64,000 nucleotides of DNA, from positions 1,452,001 through 1,516,000 of the forward strand of contig NZ_AP025226.1 of assembly GCF_020886315.1 (NCBI RefSeq), in the 5' to 3' direction. Origin of the DNA: Saccharolobus caldissimus. Lineage in GTDB: Archaea; Thermoproteota; Thermoprotei_A; Sulfolobales; Sulfolobaceae. Under the pieces are notes generated by a model. The model ran no database searches and was not told where the DNA came from. It worked only from the letters and a program-made list of their open reading frames with translations. The translations under genes were made by a program, and so were the position numbers. Shown here piece after piece: positions 35,630 through 45,349 of the stretch (position 1 is the stretch's first letter; each line of letters starts with the position of its first letter).

Positions 35630-36400
35630 ATGGATATAATTGATAAAAGAATACTTTTTTATTTATTAAAAGATGGAAGAATATCCCAAAGAAGGATAGC
35701 TTCATTGTTAAATCTAACACCTGCTAGTCTAAATTATAGATTTAAAAAACTTGTTGATAGTGGAATTCTAAAGGGTTTTAAACTCTATATTAATCCTAAT
35801 TTTCAAGGTAAATATCAGATTTTCATAGCGTATAAAAATTACAATGATATTGACGCAGATTGGATTTCATTTAAGTTAAAGTGTTTAGAATGGCTTAACG
35901 TTTATGGTATTTACGCATCTAATAATGACGAATTAAAAGACAAAATAAACTACATGACTAAGGAGCTAGGAGAGCCAGTACTTTCTTATTATCCTGTTCA
36001 AACACTTTTCAAGCCTTCCAATATAGATCAAAAAATAGTGGAAGTATTGAAAATGGACCCTAGATTACCTTCTTCAGAAATATCAAAGAAATTGAACTTA
36101 AGCAGTAAAATAATAGAGAAACATATAAGGTATTTGAGGCACAGAGGTTTAATATTAATAGTTCCAGAAATAGATCTTGGAAAAACTGATATTGTAATTT
36201 TCTCTATGTTCTCTAAAAATATAGAAGAAATTTCTATAGCTTTACAGGAATGTAAGTTATGGCAATTTACAGATGGATATGCTGGAATAACCGTCTGTTA
36301 TGCTGATAACATGGAGAGAGCTAGAAAGTATATAAATGCTGCAAGACAAATAGATAAAAACGCCGATGTTATGATTATTTATGATTATAAATTTAAATAA
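35630..36400 (+). CDS. Lrp/AsnC-type regulator with two winged-helix units
   Basis: A 256-residue transcription factor. The N-terminal helix-turn-helix (IIDKRILFYLLKDGRISQRR then IASLLNLTPASLNYRFKKL) is followed by an alpha/beta ligand-type domain. A second helix-turn-helix (IDQKIVEVLKMDPRLPSSEI then SKKLNLSSKIIEKHIRYL) near residue 140 is followed by a second short domain. The doubled build is known among archaeal AsnC-like proteins. Its target is unknown. It sits next to DUF1059 and sulfur genes. Confidence 0.8.
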   Translation: MDIIDKRILFYLLKDGRISQRRIASLLNLTPASLNYRFKKLVDSGILKGFKLYINPNFQGKYQIFIAYKNYNDIDADWISFKLKCLEWLNVYGIYASNNDELKDKINYMTKELGEPVLSYYPVQTLFKPSNIDQKIVEVLKMDPRLPSSEISKKLNLSSKIIEKHIRYLRHRGLILIVPEIDLGKTDIVIFSMFSKNIEEISIALQECKLWQFTDGYAGITVCYADNMERARKYINAARQIDKNADVMIIYDYKFK

Positions 36401-36581
36401 ATATATTTACAAGAAAATATTTTTCTTTAGCTGATATATACTTTATATATACTTTAGATCTCCATAATATTAAGATAAATATTATATAATAGATCTAAAA
36501 CACGAAATATAAGTTACTAAAAGCATTAACGAAAAAGTGAAGGAGTCATTAAATTAGTAGATAAATAATAGTAATAAACGA

Positions 36582-36848
36582 ATGAATGAAACTATTATCC
36601 TATATAGGGGCAAGTATTTGCGTAGTTTGTTTTACTTACTTGCAGGAATGAATTACTCTCGTACTTTGCTGAAGTTTTATGAGTCTCATAAGGATAGGCT
36701 TCAAGGTAAGAAGTTGTATACTGCCTTAGCTAGGAAGTTGGCAAGGATTGTTTGGAGTGTTTGGCATAATAATAGGCCTTATGAGCCTAAATAGGTGAGC
36801 CCTTCTCCCCGAATCTCCACGTGGGTTGAAAGGACCCACGTGGTAAAG
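36582..36848 (+). pseudogene. IS110 remnant: transposase C-terminus plus end hairpin
   Basis: From about 36611 the sequence encodes the last 60 residues of the IS110 transposase at 21782-22758 with few changes (KYLRSLFYLLAGMNYS...ARKLARIVWSVWHNNRPYEPK). The end hairpin CCACGTGGGT...ACCCACGTGG follows at 36817-36843. The 5' part of the element is missing, so this is a deletion relic, not an active copy. Confidence 0.85.
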
Positions 36849-36952
36849 TTTTTGTCCCAGACTCATGAGTTAATCAATGATAATTAATATTCGTTTAGTA
36901 ATATAATAATAAAAAATTTAAACTAATAAATTCTTAAAGATTTTTCTCCTTA

Positions 36953-37081
36953 TCATTTATCTTTATTTTTCTTTGGGGATGCTTTCTTAGCCTCTTCCTT
37001 TACTTTCTCTCCAGCTTTCTCCATTTCACTTCCTACTGATTTAGCAGCATCTTTCATTTTATCCTTTACTTTTTTTGCCAT
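36953..37081 (-). CDS. Small lysine-rich protein (42 aa)
   Basis: A 42-residue, very charged, probably fully helical protein (MAKKVKDKMKDAAKSVGSEM then EKAGEKVKEEAKKASP) in the style of small stress or CsbD-like proteins. A TATA-like AAATTAAATAG at about 37103-37113 is correctly placed for leaderless initiation at 37081. Confidence 0.55.
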   Translation of the reverse strand: MAKKVKDKMKDAAKSVGSEMEKAGEKVKEEAKKASPKKNKDK

Positions 37082-37531
37082 TAATATCTATTACTTTTTC
37101 TACTATTTAATTTTTTGGTATATAACTTCGAAATAATAATTAATGAAAAAATTAATTTAATAATCAGTTATTATTTCTATACAGTATTTAGTATAATATT
37201 ATGAAATTTAATCTCAATTTTAATTTATTAAAGGAAAATCTCATATCCACTAAAATTAATCTAAAATTTCTTTCGCATTTGCTAGGAGAATATAGTCTTT
37301 TTCATGGTAAAAGTAGATACATTATCTTAATTATAATTCTTAGAAGATACTAATAAGTCTTGGAAATTTCCGTAAAATGTTATACTAGATTTATCTCTCC
37401 TTTTTACTCGTTGTAACTATTGTGAAAAAGGATTATATAGAGATTATTAAGTATTTAAATATATAAATAACTTTTATAAATTTCACAGACCAAGATAGCT
37501 AAATTTTTTAAACCTATATGAATTTACATTT
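37082..37531. other. Intergenic, no gene recognised
   Basis: 450 bases, extremely AT-rich. Only a promoter for the small lysine-rich gene and possibly one for the DUF457 gene are expected. No other structure was seen. Confidence 0.5.
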
Positions 37532-38403
37532 TTGGATATAAATTTAAATTCTCATATTCTATTTGGCATAGCTATGGAATTGCATTCTTTCATAATGTCG
37601 ATATAGCAATTCTCATAGGTATTGGAGCTGCCTTACCGGACTTAGATAGAGAATACATACTTACTAATAAGCTAAGTCTTGCAAAGCATCAATTACATAG
37701 AGCACTTTTTCATAATATATTTTTCGCTTTATTAATATATTTGTTTAATCAATATCTTGGAATTGGAGTTATCCTTCACATATTATTAGATATGCTCACA
37801 TCACCAGCTGACAGAGGAGTCGAGGTGTTGTTCCCATTAGGTAGGTTAATTAAGGACTTTCATCTAGATTATGATGGAATTATAAAAGTTAAGAAAGGGC
37901 TATTATGGTATATAGAAGACCCAGTGAGAATAATTAGAATCACGTCAGATAAGGATCTTATACCTTCTTCTAGCAAATCCCCATGGATAAGAGTTTATGG
38001 ACCTTTTAAGAACAGTAGAATAGCTGATTGGACGATTTTCTATTCGTCTATAATATTTCTAATTCTCTTCGATATAGATAAACTTCAGATATTTACAGTT
38101 CAATTAATTTATTCCATGATTAAATATTCTCCACCTATCCTTGGAATAACATTGTTTTATACTGGAGGAGAAATATGGAGAAGAAAATTTCAAAGAACTG
38201 GAAAATATAGAAGCATAATTGCTATCATTATGCTAGCTGGAGTAGCATTTCTATTATATGGAATTGCAATGTCTATCTCAACTCTACCAATTTTTTCAGG
38301 AAATTCAATTAAATTAGGCATAACGAGTTTAATTTCTGTAATAATTGGCTTTATAATTGCATATATACATGTTAAGAAAAGACATAAACTAGCAATAATG
38401 TAA
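37532..38403 (+). pseudogene. DUF457/YdjM-like membrane metal-binding protein, frameshifted
   Basis: The main frame carries FFHNVDIAILIGIGAALPDLDR, HQLHRALFHNIFF and HILLDMLTSPADRGVEVLFP, the His/Asp motifs of the DUF457 membrane-bound hydrolase-like family, followed by membrane helices up to 38403. The N-terminus (TTG 37532: MDINLNSHILFGIAM) lies in another frame. One missing G at about 37576 would join them as HILFGIAMGIAFFHN. In the main frame no start codon precedes TTG 37741, which is already past the conserved motifs. A sequencing error would look the same. Confidence 0.65.
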
Positions 38404-38664
38404 ATTTATATTGTTTTTTATCAAAATTATTCTAACTAGTGAAACTTTAACCTTAACTTATCTTATAAACAATCTGCTTCACGACACCGTTTTTAACTAA
38501 CGCTAAGACTGTAACGCTTCTACGTAACTACTCGTTATTTTTAATTACTTCTAAATATCGTTTTGATTAAGTAATGTTTATATAGTATTACCGAAATAGT
38601 TTTTATTGATGATCTCCCTAACTGATGACGAGCACTGCTCACGAGGTTTGGGGGTGATAAAAGT
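38404..38664. other. Intergenic with a GC-richer relic edge
   Basis: AT-rich sequence that turns more GC-rich at about 38600. TGATGATCTCCCTAACTGA near 38606 recalls C/D-box RNA boxes but does not form a complete C, D', C', D set. Confidence 0.3.
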
Positions 38665-38799
38665 GTGGATGGGAGGGTATTGGTGTTTCCCTCGACTAGC
38701 CCCAATGAGTTAAGGGTGAATGTGTATGATCCCTTAAGAGGGGTGCCCGTGGTGGAATTAGAAGTAATTAAAAGTAAGGAAAAGTTACGCCACGGGTAA
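38665..38799 (+). pseudogene. Orphan GC-richer coding fragment
   Basis: A 44-residue open stretch (GRVLVFPSTSPNELRVNVYD then PLRGVPVVELEVIKSKEKL) ends at TAA 38799. Its base composition is higher in GC than the neighbours and resembles the insertion-sequence genes of this window. It is probably the end of a lost mobile or transferred gene. No family was recognised. Confidence 0.3.
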
Positions 38800-38827
38800 A
38801 CACTTTGTAATGGGAGTATAAAATCTC

Positions 38828-40294
38828 TTATATTTTAATTTTGTTTTTAAGCCATTGTCTTACATCATAGAAGATTATATTATTATAAGGACAAGCTTCT
38901 ACACAATCCCCTATACCAATACATTTCAACGACTTAAACTCACCCTTTTTTATAAATGATGCTCTCATATCAGTTATGCCGACTGGACAAGCGTTAGCAC
39001 AATCAACTGTTTTACACTTTAGACAAGCACTAGGGTCCTTAACTTTTAGTTTAAAGAACCCCAGATAACCGAAAAATTGATTGAAAGAACCCCAGGCACA
39101 GATTCCAGAGTTTACGCAAGAGTAGTTTCCAACGAAGGGAATTAGAATGAATTGAAGATACCATATTACGTTAAAATAAAGACTGGCGTAAAACATCGTA
39201 GGATCGTTTCCTAAAATAGTTATATTAATTACTTTCTCGTAATCTAGATAGGAAATTAAGGCAAATGTTATTAACGAAGACCACGTTAAAATCATAACGT
39301 ATCTATACCATTTTCCGATTTTCGACGTTAATGTCTTTCTTCCTATTTTAGACGACCTATTATATTTCTTTAGAGAATCCATAAAAGTGCCTTGAAGCAT
39401 AAAAGGGGCAGTACAAGTTACTGAGCAAATTTGCCTTGATCCGAATAGAAATGACAAAATTGCAGTTACAATAAAAGTACCGAGTATTCCATCCAATAAG
39501 TATGAAGGCTCTACCGGACCGTAAGTTCCCAGACCGTTAAACCACATATACGGTATATAGGGGACATTATTAGATATAGGCGAAAAGGAGGGTAACCATA
39601 TACTATAAAAAGCATAAGCGAACATCATTAAGAGTAATCTAATCCTATTTTCAATCGTATTAGTTTCCAATACTTTGAAGAACCCTAAAATTCCAAGCCA
39701 TATTCCCATAACTATCATAAACCAGGGAGTTGCGGTTATGGTAGCGAAAAGTGAGAGGAAATCCATTATCACATTTACTGGTGAGTTCGGAGTAAAGAAG
39801 CCGAATTGTTGAAATAAATCAGAGGAACTAACATATCCGGTTAAGTAATCGACTACTCCACCTGAAAGCCATGCTAAGATTAAAGTAGATAGCATTAGAG
39901 TAAAGGTTATTTTAGGATTATCAAGATAATTCGCCTTCCTATTCTTAATCTTATGTTTTATCCTATATAATGTATATGATAGGGGAAAAAGAAGACAGAA
40001 TTCCAAATTATTCATATTTAAAATATTTTTAATAAATATAATTAATAAAATATTTATTAAAATCAATAAAGAGTCTAATGTAACGTAAACATACACAGTA
40101 GACGAGTTCCTTTTCATGTAGAGATTCTGAAATAAAAATCCAACTAATATGAGTGATACTAATATAACTTGAAAAGTTATAAATGGGATTAAGATAACTA
40201 GTCCAGCTATAAATACATAAATATTATTAGATACGAGCGAGATTAATTTGTATGATTTTTCTAAAATAAATTTATTTATATTCATTTTTCTCAC
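38828..40294 (-). CDS. NapH-like membrane polyferredoxin
   Basis: A 488-residue protein with about ten membrane helices and NapH/RnfC-style iron-sulfur ligands. Cys pairs occur in CSVTCTAPF and CVNSGICAWG near the membrane. A C-terminal ferredoxin domain follows with CLKCKTVDCANACPVG and CIGIGDCVEACPYN. In the second cluster the usual CIGCGDC has Ile (codon ATA) in place of the second Cys, so that site may hold a [3Fe-4S] or altered cluster. It probably moves electrons between quinone and an external partner. The interrupted secreted-protein gene upstream is oriented the same way, 22 bases away, and may be its partner. Confidence 0.75.
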   Translation of the reverse strand: MRKMNINKFILEKSYKLISLVSNNIYVFIAGLVILIPFITFQVILVSLILVGFLFQNLYMKRNSSTVYVYVTLDSLLILINILLIIFIKNILNMNNLEFCLLFPLSYTLYRIKHKIKNRKANYLDNPKITFTLMLSTLILAWLSGGVVDYLTGYVSSSDLFQQFGFFTPNSPVNVIMDFLSLFATITATPWFMIVMGIWLGILGFFKVLETNTIENRIRLLLMMFAYAFYSIWLPSFSPISNNVPYIPYMWFNGLGTYGPVEPSYLLDGILGTFIVTAILSFLFGSRQICSVTCTAPFMLQGTFMDSLKKYNRSSKIGRKTLTSKIGKWYRYVMILTWSSLITFALISYLDYEKVINITILGNDPTMFYASLYFNVIWYLQFILIPFVGNYSCVNSGICAWGSFNQFFGYLGFFKLKVKDPSACLKCKTVDCANACPVGITDMRASFIKKGEFKSLKCIGIGDCVEACPYNNIIFYDVRQWLKNKIKI

Positions 40295-40544
40295 CTTTTA
40301 AAAAAATTAAAAAAGATTAAATTGGATACGGATATACTGGGGGATCACTAAAGAATAGTAGCATATTTGAGTTTGTTGTATTAAATAGTTCAGCTGGAGA
40401 TGATATACCAGGAACTACTACCTCTAATCCAGGTTTTCCTAATGCTTCCCAAATGGGATTATTGGCGTTTGCAGCTTGTACTGCACTATCGTAAGTAGTC
40501 ATAGCAGCCTCTAAGGCACTTATACTATTTAAACAGTTTTGTGT

Positions 40545-40552
40545 CGGATTAG
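40545..40552. repeat. Target-site duplication, left copy
   Basis: CGGATTAG directly precedes the left terminal repeat of the IS6-type element and is repeated at 41388-41395. Confidence 0.9.
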
Positions 40553-41387
40553 GAGTGTGGACAACAATTTTGTTAATTTAGTATAAATTATGTGAATTGT
40601 TTTTCTGTATGAGGGGAATTAGTTTTTATTAAGGGTGAGCACGGGAATTAATTTGGGTGAGCACATGGAAACCAGATGGAAAGTTCCCGTGCTCACCCAA
40701 ATTATACTAATCTTAATGGAGTATATTAATTTTAAGCCTAGGTTTTATGCTAGGAGTGAGGTTGCACTTGCTTTGGCAATGTATTTGGCTGGTTTGTCCT
40801 CTTGGAGGGCTATTTTGCCCCACTCTACCTTACTCTACGATTATAGGAAGTTTAGTAATGTTAAGTATGTTGTTCCCTTGAGTGGTAAGTATGCTGTTGA
40901 TGAGACTAAGGTTCTTACTGTGAGGGGTGAGTATTATTATGTTTGGGTTGTTAGGGATGTTGTGACTAGGGGGATACCTTTCTTCATGGTTACTAGTTTG
41001 AGGAGTGGTTTGCATGTTTTAATTATTCTTGTGAAGATGAGGGAAGTTGAGGAGTTGGCTAGTAGGTATTTCAAGAGGGTTGATCAAGTGGTTTACTTGC
41101 ATGATGGGGCGTCAATATATAATGCTTTCAACTGGTATAATGTTAATCATGAAAAGGTGACATTTGAGGAAAGGGATTACGCAGAACAAGGATTCAGAAC
41201 AACAAAACATAGGATATCATCAATGGACAAGCACTTCCCATGGAATTCAAATAGATTCACGATTACCCGTTGGCTCTCAACGTTCTTCTTAATATACAAC
41301 CTACTTTACACTCCAGTGTATTTACTGGACAAGGGGGTGATAATAAATGTAAATATTTCAAATGAATGAAATTGTTGTCCACACTCC
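40553..41387 (+). mobile_element. IS6-type insertion sequence, 835 bp
   Basis: The element has perfect 18-bp terminal inverted repeats (GAGTGTGGACAACAATTT) and is flanked by CGGATTAG on both sides. The 8-bp duplication is characteristic of the IS6 family. The intact repeats and duplication show a recent insertion. Near the left end GGGTGAGCACGGGAA is inverted as TTCCCGTGCTCACCC at about 40683-40697, forming a large hairpin around the transposase start. Confidence 0.92.
40665..41369 (+). CDS. IS6 family DDE transposase
   Basis: A 234-residue transposase from the ATG at 40665; an in-frame GTG at 40635 lies within the hairpin. The catalytic triad is visible: AVDETKV (Asp), LHDGASIYNAF (Asp) and YAEQGFRTTKHR (Glu). 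The spacing is short, as in IS6 transposases. No zinc-finger N-terminus is evident. The reading frame is complete, so the element may still move. Confidence 0.85.
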   Translation: METRWKVPVLTQIILILMEYINFKPRFYARSEVALALAMYLAGLSSWRAILPHSTLLYDYRKFSNVKYVVPLSGKYAVDETKVLTVRGEYYYVWVVRDVVTRGIPFFMVTSLRSGLHVLIILVKMREVEELASRYFKRVDQVVYLHDGASIYNAFNWYNVNHEKVTFEERDYAEQGFRTTKHRISSMDKHFPWNSNRFTITRWLSTFFLIYNLLYTPVYLLDKGVIINVNISNE

Positions 41388-41395
41388 GGATTAGT
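41388..41395. repeat. Target-site duplication, right copy
   Basis: CGGATTAG directly follows the right terminal repeat; identical to 40545-40552. Confidence 0.9.
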
Positions 41396-42326
41396 TAAAT
41401 TAGAGGGAACTATAGCTTGGCATTGTCCAGTTATTGGGTTAGGAAAGATATTTGGATCGAAGACTAGTACTACAACTATATACCATGGTATAGATTGATT
41501 TGTAGAAAACGTTACTAAATGGCTGTGAGCTGGAGTAGGCAGTACACCCTCTGGTAATCCGAAAACTCCGTTCTTTATACCTAAATATTGCTCAACTGCA
41601 GTAAACGCTGGAGAATATATTAAGCTCATGTGATCTGGACAAGCTGTAGGAGTAAGAGCTGCACCACATTGTGTTAATATAACGTAAGTTTGATTATCAT
41701 ATTTAAACGTAGGAAATCCTAGAGGGGTAGCGCCAAATTGTTTGACTCCGAATATTGAAAGTCCTGCGAATGCAGGGACTAATACATATACAGGCTCTGC
41801 ACCTTTTGGAAAAGCTGATATATTTCCAGCACCTACTTCACATCCCATTGTAACCTTACTTTGGTTTACCGCGTTAGGGAAGAATACTGTAGCGTTAGGA
41901 GTACACATGAACTGAGAAGTATATATGAATGTTATCACCTGACCATTTAAAAATGCTCCACTAGCATTTACCGTTACTGGCTTAGTAACTACTTGAGTAG
42001 TAGTTGTGGTTACGGTAACAGTTGAAGTAGATGTCTGAGTTACAGTTGTTGGGGGAAGAGTAGTTGTGGACGTTAATGTGCTAGTAACAGTGCTTGTAGT
42101 AGTTAGAGGAGGAGCAGTGGGCTTAGTGGCATATAGTGCAAATCCTACTGCAGCTATTATTACTAATACTATTACAACAGCGGCGAAAACTATATTAGAT
42201 ACCGCTCTTTTCACTTTTTTGTTTTTCATTTTTTCACTGATTCAACTTCACTGTCTCAGTGCACTTTAAACATTTGTCAGAAAAATTCTAACGAGAACTA
42301 ATATAGTTAGTTTCTCAACCTATACT

Positions 42327-43145
42327 ATGAGCTATAGAAAGTTGAGAAATATCGGATTTACTATATTTTTAATAGTAATTATAATAGTTATAGCTTTCTT
42401 TTCGATATATAAGAATAATAATGTTTCTTCTTCTTTAATAGGTAAACTAATTCCTTTAAATTTATACGGTCAACTAATAGAACTTAGTAATCAAGATTAT
42501 AATATTACTGCAAATCCCATTACTCTTAGATTATTGCCCTATAATTTCTCTTCTAATGGAAAGCCAGCTGTTATATTTGTAGGTGCAGAGTGGTGTCCCT
42601 ATTGTGCGGTAGAAAGATGGTCCTTAATAATAGCCTTATTAAGATTTGGTAATTTCTCTAACTTAGAATATATGCTCTCCAGTTCCACAGATATATACCC
42701 AAACACGCCAACTTTCACCTTCGTTAATTCAACATATTATAGTCCATATATCTCCTTTGTCCCGATAGAATACGAGGATAGAGAAGGTCAACCTTTAATG
42801 AAAATCCCAGTAAACGTATATAACGTATGGATGGAGTACGGCAACGGATCGATCCCATTTTTAATAATAGGATACTATTATGAAGTAGGAACTACTATAA
42901 ACCCTGGACTCTTATCAGGTAAAAACTGGACTTACGTCATTAACCAGTTACACAATCCTAATAGTGAAATATATAAACAAATTTACGAACAAGCTAATCT
43001 GATAACCGAGGCGATATGCCATATAGATGGTAATAGACCAGTAAGCGTTTGTAGTCACTTCTCTTCAGTTCAGCCTAATATACAAAATTACTATTTAATT
43101 ACTATTTATGATAACAAAAATTATTTTAAATCTAATAAATCTTAG
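42327..43145 (+). CDS. DUF929 membrane-anchored thioredoxin-like protein
   Basis: A 272-residue protein with an N-terminal membrane helix ([18 protein letters not shown]) and an extracellular domain bearing a thioredoxin-type redox site [11 protein letters not shown] (about residues 88-98). Later cysteines (EAICHIDG and VSVCSHF) may pair. Sequence and size match DUF929, a family typical of thermophilic Crenarchaeota. It is expected to form or rearrange disulfides outside the cell. The VKOR gene at 45878 could reoxidise it. It is divergent from the secreted-protein gene. Confidence 0.82.
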   Translation: MSYRKLRNIGFTIFLIVIIIVIAFFSIYKNNNVSSSLIGKLIPLNLYGQLIELSNQDYNITANPITLRLLPYNFSSNGKPAVIFVGAEWCPYCAVERWSLIIALLRFGNFSNLEYMLSSSTDIYPNTPTFTFVNSTYYSPYISFVPIEYEDREGQPLMKIPVNVYNVWMEYGNGSIPFLIIGYYYEVGTTINPGLLSGKNWTYVINQLHNPNSEIYKQIYEQANLITEAICHIDGNRPVSVCSHFSSVQPNIQNYYLITIYDNKNYFKSNKS

Positions 43146-43194
43146 TCTAATTTATAGTATGAAGACTTTTGAAGAAAAGTTAAGCTTTTTGTAA

Positions 43195-43752
43195 TTAATT
43201 TACCCATAATAAATCATAAGTGTAGAGATTAGTAGAACCGCAGATCTCACATTTATTATCGTCCAAATCATTTACACTTCCGCATAGTTTACAAACCTTG
43301 TAAATCCCACCTTTCCTGTACCCGTTCTTAAGGAGAGTGTTTCTTATCTTTTCAACGTTTTCCGATAATGAGATAAATTTAAAAATAAGCCTATTGTCGT
43401 AAGTTATTATTATATTTCCCAAAAATCTATTGATTCTTATACCTATTAATATTTTTGAATCATTTAATTTTAACTCATAGCTCTTAAATGTGAAATTTCT
43501 TATAACTAGTTTATCTGCATTAAATACTAACTCATAACTTAGGGATGATAGGAGAAGTAATAGGAAAATGAAGGAAATCAGATAAACGAATAACGTAAAT
43601 GTAATAGAGATTGGTATATCCGTATTTAATAGGTATAAGATCGAATATACAGATAAAATTGCACCCAGAATTGCGAAAGCAGCATGAAAAGCTAAATAAG
43701 TTATATGTATTTCGGACAGACATAAAACCTTAAGAAATAGAATCTTTTGCAT
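43195..43752 (-). CDS. Membrane protein with PH-like domain and zinc ribbon
   Basis: A 185-residue protein. Two hydrophobic segments (about residues 17-42 and 50-70) come first, then a beta-rich region similar to a bacterial PH-like domain (LVFNADKLVIRNFTFKSYEL). A C-terminal zinc ribbon (CKLCGS...CEICGS) follows. The ribbon would face the cytoplasm if both helices cross. No function is known. Confidence 0.5.
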   Translation of the reverse strand: MQKILFLKVLCLSEIHITYLAFHAAFAILGAILSVYSILYLLNTDIPISITFTLFVYLISFIFLLLLLSSLSYELVFNADKLVIRNFTFKSYELKLNDSKILIGIRINRFLGNIIITYDNRLIFKFISLSENVEKIRNTLLKNGYRKGGIYKVCKLCGSVNDLDDNKCEICGSTNLYTYDLLWVN

Positions 43753-44367
43753 AATAATATGTATTATTTTTAGGCTTAAATATGCTAATTATAAAAGCGT
43801 TATTTGCTTAAATCCATTAATATGAAAGATTTTTAAATTATAACTCATTTTCCCGTAAAAATAAATTTAGTTAACGACACTATTCATTTAATAGTGCAGC
43901 TATTAGAATATTTATTTTGTTTTATCTAGTTGTTTACACTTAATTTCATCTAATTTTTACTATTCAGCTGCAGCATTGCTATAGTTAAAGAAGTTTTATG
44001 TAAAGTTAAATTGGGAAATTCAAGTTTCCTTTGCGAATTCACTTTGTTCAAACAATCTAAGATAAAATATTTTAATCTCTGATATAGATGACGTAGAGTA
44101 ACAGCGAGAATTAAATTAAATATTATATCGATTAAGGTGAATTATTACAATTGGCAATAGATCCATGAATCGCCCGTTAAATTCCTAATCATATATCTTA
44201 TATTAGTGATTATTTTATTTATTGATTTCAGAAATTTTAATAATATGAATAAAAATTGGCATTATTTTTATAATACATTATAATAAGTAGTTAATCTTCA
44301 CTACACACCTATAATTATATCTTCAATAGTCTAAATCTTTAAATAACAAAAAATTTGATATTTAACT
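43753..44367. other. Intergenic, no gene recognised
   Basis: About 615 bases. A small imperfect hairpin CACTATT...AATAGTG (about 43879-43897) is present. No open frame, tRNA or structured RNA could be supported. The promoter of the aldo/keto reductase lies at its right end. Confidence 0.45.
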
Positions 44368-45282
44368 ATGGAAAGAAAAACACTAGGCTGGACGGGAGAG
44401 AAAATCTCCCCTCTTATTTTAGGATCTTGGGAATACGGAACTATCTCGATAATAGACGAGGCTAATGCAGTGAAAATAATAAGAAAAGCTATCGAGATGG
44501 GGATAAACGCTATAGATACTGCCGAAAGTTACGGAAACGGCTTATCCGAAATCGTGATAGGTAAGGCAATAAAGCAATTTAAAAGGGAAGAAGTATTCAT
44601 CATAACAAAAGTATCCATAGACCATTTAAGATACGATGATGTATTAAGGGCAGCTGAGGGCAGTTTAAAAAGGTTAGAGACAAATTACATAGATCTATAC
44701 TTAGTTCACTGGCCTAACCATTACGTTCCAATAAGGGAAACCGCTAAGGCTATGGAGAGGCTCTTTAACGAAGGGAAAATTAGATACATAGGGTTAAGCA
44801 ATTTCTCTCTACCATTGTTAAGAGAATTTAGAGAACACCTATCTAAAACTGATGTTGCAGCTAACGAATTACATTATAATTTACTCTTTAGAGACGTTGA
44901 AAAGGAGGTCTTACCTTACATGCAGAAAGAGAATATTCCCCTATTAGCTTACGATTCTTTAGGATTGGGATACCTTGTAGGCAGAAAGGAAGTTAGAAAC
45001 GAGTATAGATGGTACGTTTTGGCAAGAGAAGCTTACATAAGGTCAATCGAATCCTTAGTAAATGAGATAAGCTTAATTGCTAAAGAGTTAAATAAAACTC
45101 CAGCTCAAGTAGTGTTAAATTGGCTTATCAGTAAGGATAATGTGTTTGCAATATTTAACACTACTAAAGAAGAGCATTTAAAGGATAACTTGGGGAGTAT
45201 AGGCTGGAAATTAGGGGATAATGAGCTAAGGAGGATAGATGAGGCGGTAAAGAGAGTAATCATAGATTACTTTGTGAGATAA
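44368..45282 (+). CDS. Aldo/keto reductase
   Basis: A 304-residue NAD(P)H-dependent oxidoreductase with a TIM barrel. The catalytic tetrad is visible: Asp and Tyr in AIDTAESYGNG, Lys in FIITKVSID and His in LYLVHWPNHY. The C-terminal AIFNTTKEEHLKDNLG binds the cofactor phosphate region. The substrate is unknown. A carboxymuconolactone-decarboxylase-like gene follows after 67 bases in the same direction. Confidence 0.9.
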   Translation: MERKTLGWTGEKISPLILGSWEYGTISIIDEANAVKIIRKAIEMGINAIDTAESYGNGLSEIVIGKAIKQFKREEVFIITKVSIDHLRYDDVLRAAEGSLKRLETNYIDLYLVHWPNHYVPIRETAKAMERLFNEGKIRYIGLSNFSLPLLREFREHLSKTDVAANELHYNLLFRDVEKEVLPYMQKENIPLLAYDSLGLGYLVGRKEVRNEYRWYVLAREAYIRSIESLVNEISLIAKELNKTPAQVVLNWLISKDNVFAIFNTTKEEHLKDNLGSIGWKLGDNELRRIDEAVKRVIIDYFVR

Positions 45283-45349
45283 AAATTATTGTATTTTTTT
45301 CATAATTAGTATACAGTAAAGTTATTAACGATATTTGTGAATATAGCTT

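Larger units (their letters stand above)
40317..42229 (-). pseudogene. Secreted Ser/Thr-linker protein gene interrupted by an IS
   Basis: The N-terminal part (41388-42229) has a membrane anchor (AVSNIVFAAVVIVLVIIAAV), a Thr/Ser-rich linker (residues 35-85) and an ectodomain with several Cys and a His-rich SHLVTF region. The reading frame stops matching at the IS. The C-terminal part (40317-40552) reads TQNCLNSISALEAAMTTYDS to VYPYPI. Removing the element and one copy of the 8-bp target repeat rejoins the gene in frame (SNLTNP-TQNCLN), about 360 residues. The function is unknown; the gene order suggests a partner of the polyferredoxin. Confidence 0.8.

Noticed and set aside
38600-38650. C/D-box-like sRNA (TGATGA and CTGA motifs).
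   Set aside because: The boxes overlap and the final D box is missing, so no complete guide RNA can be drawn.
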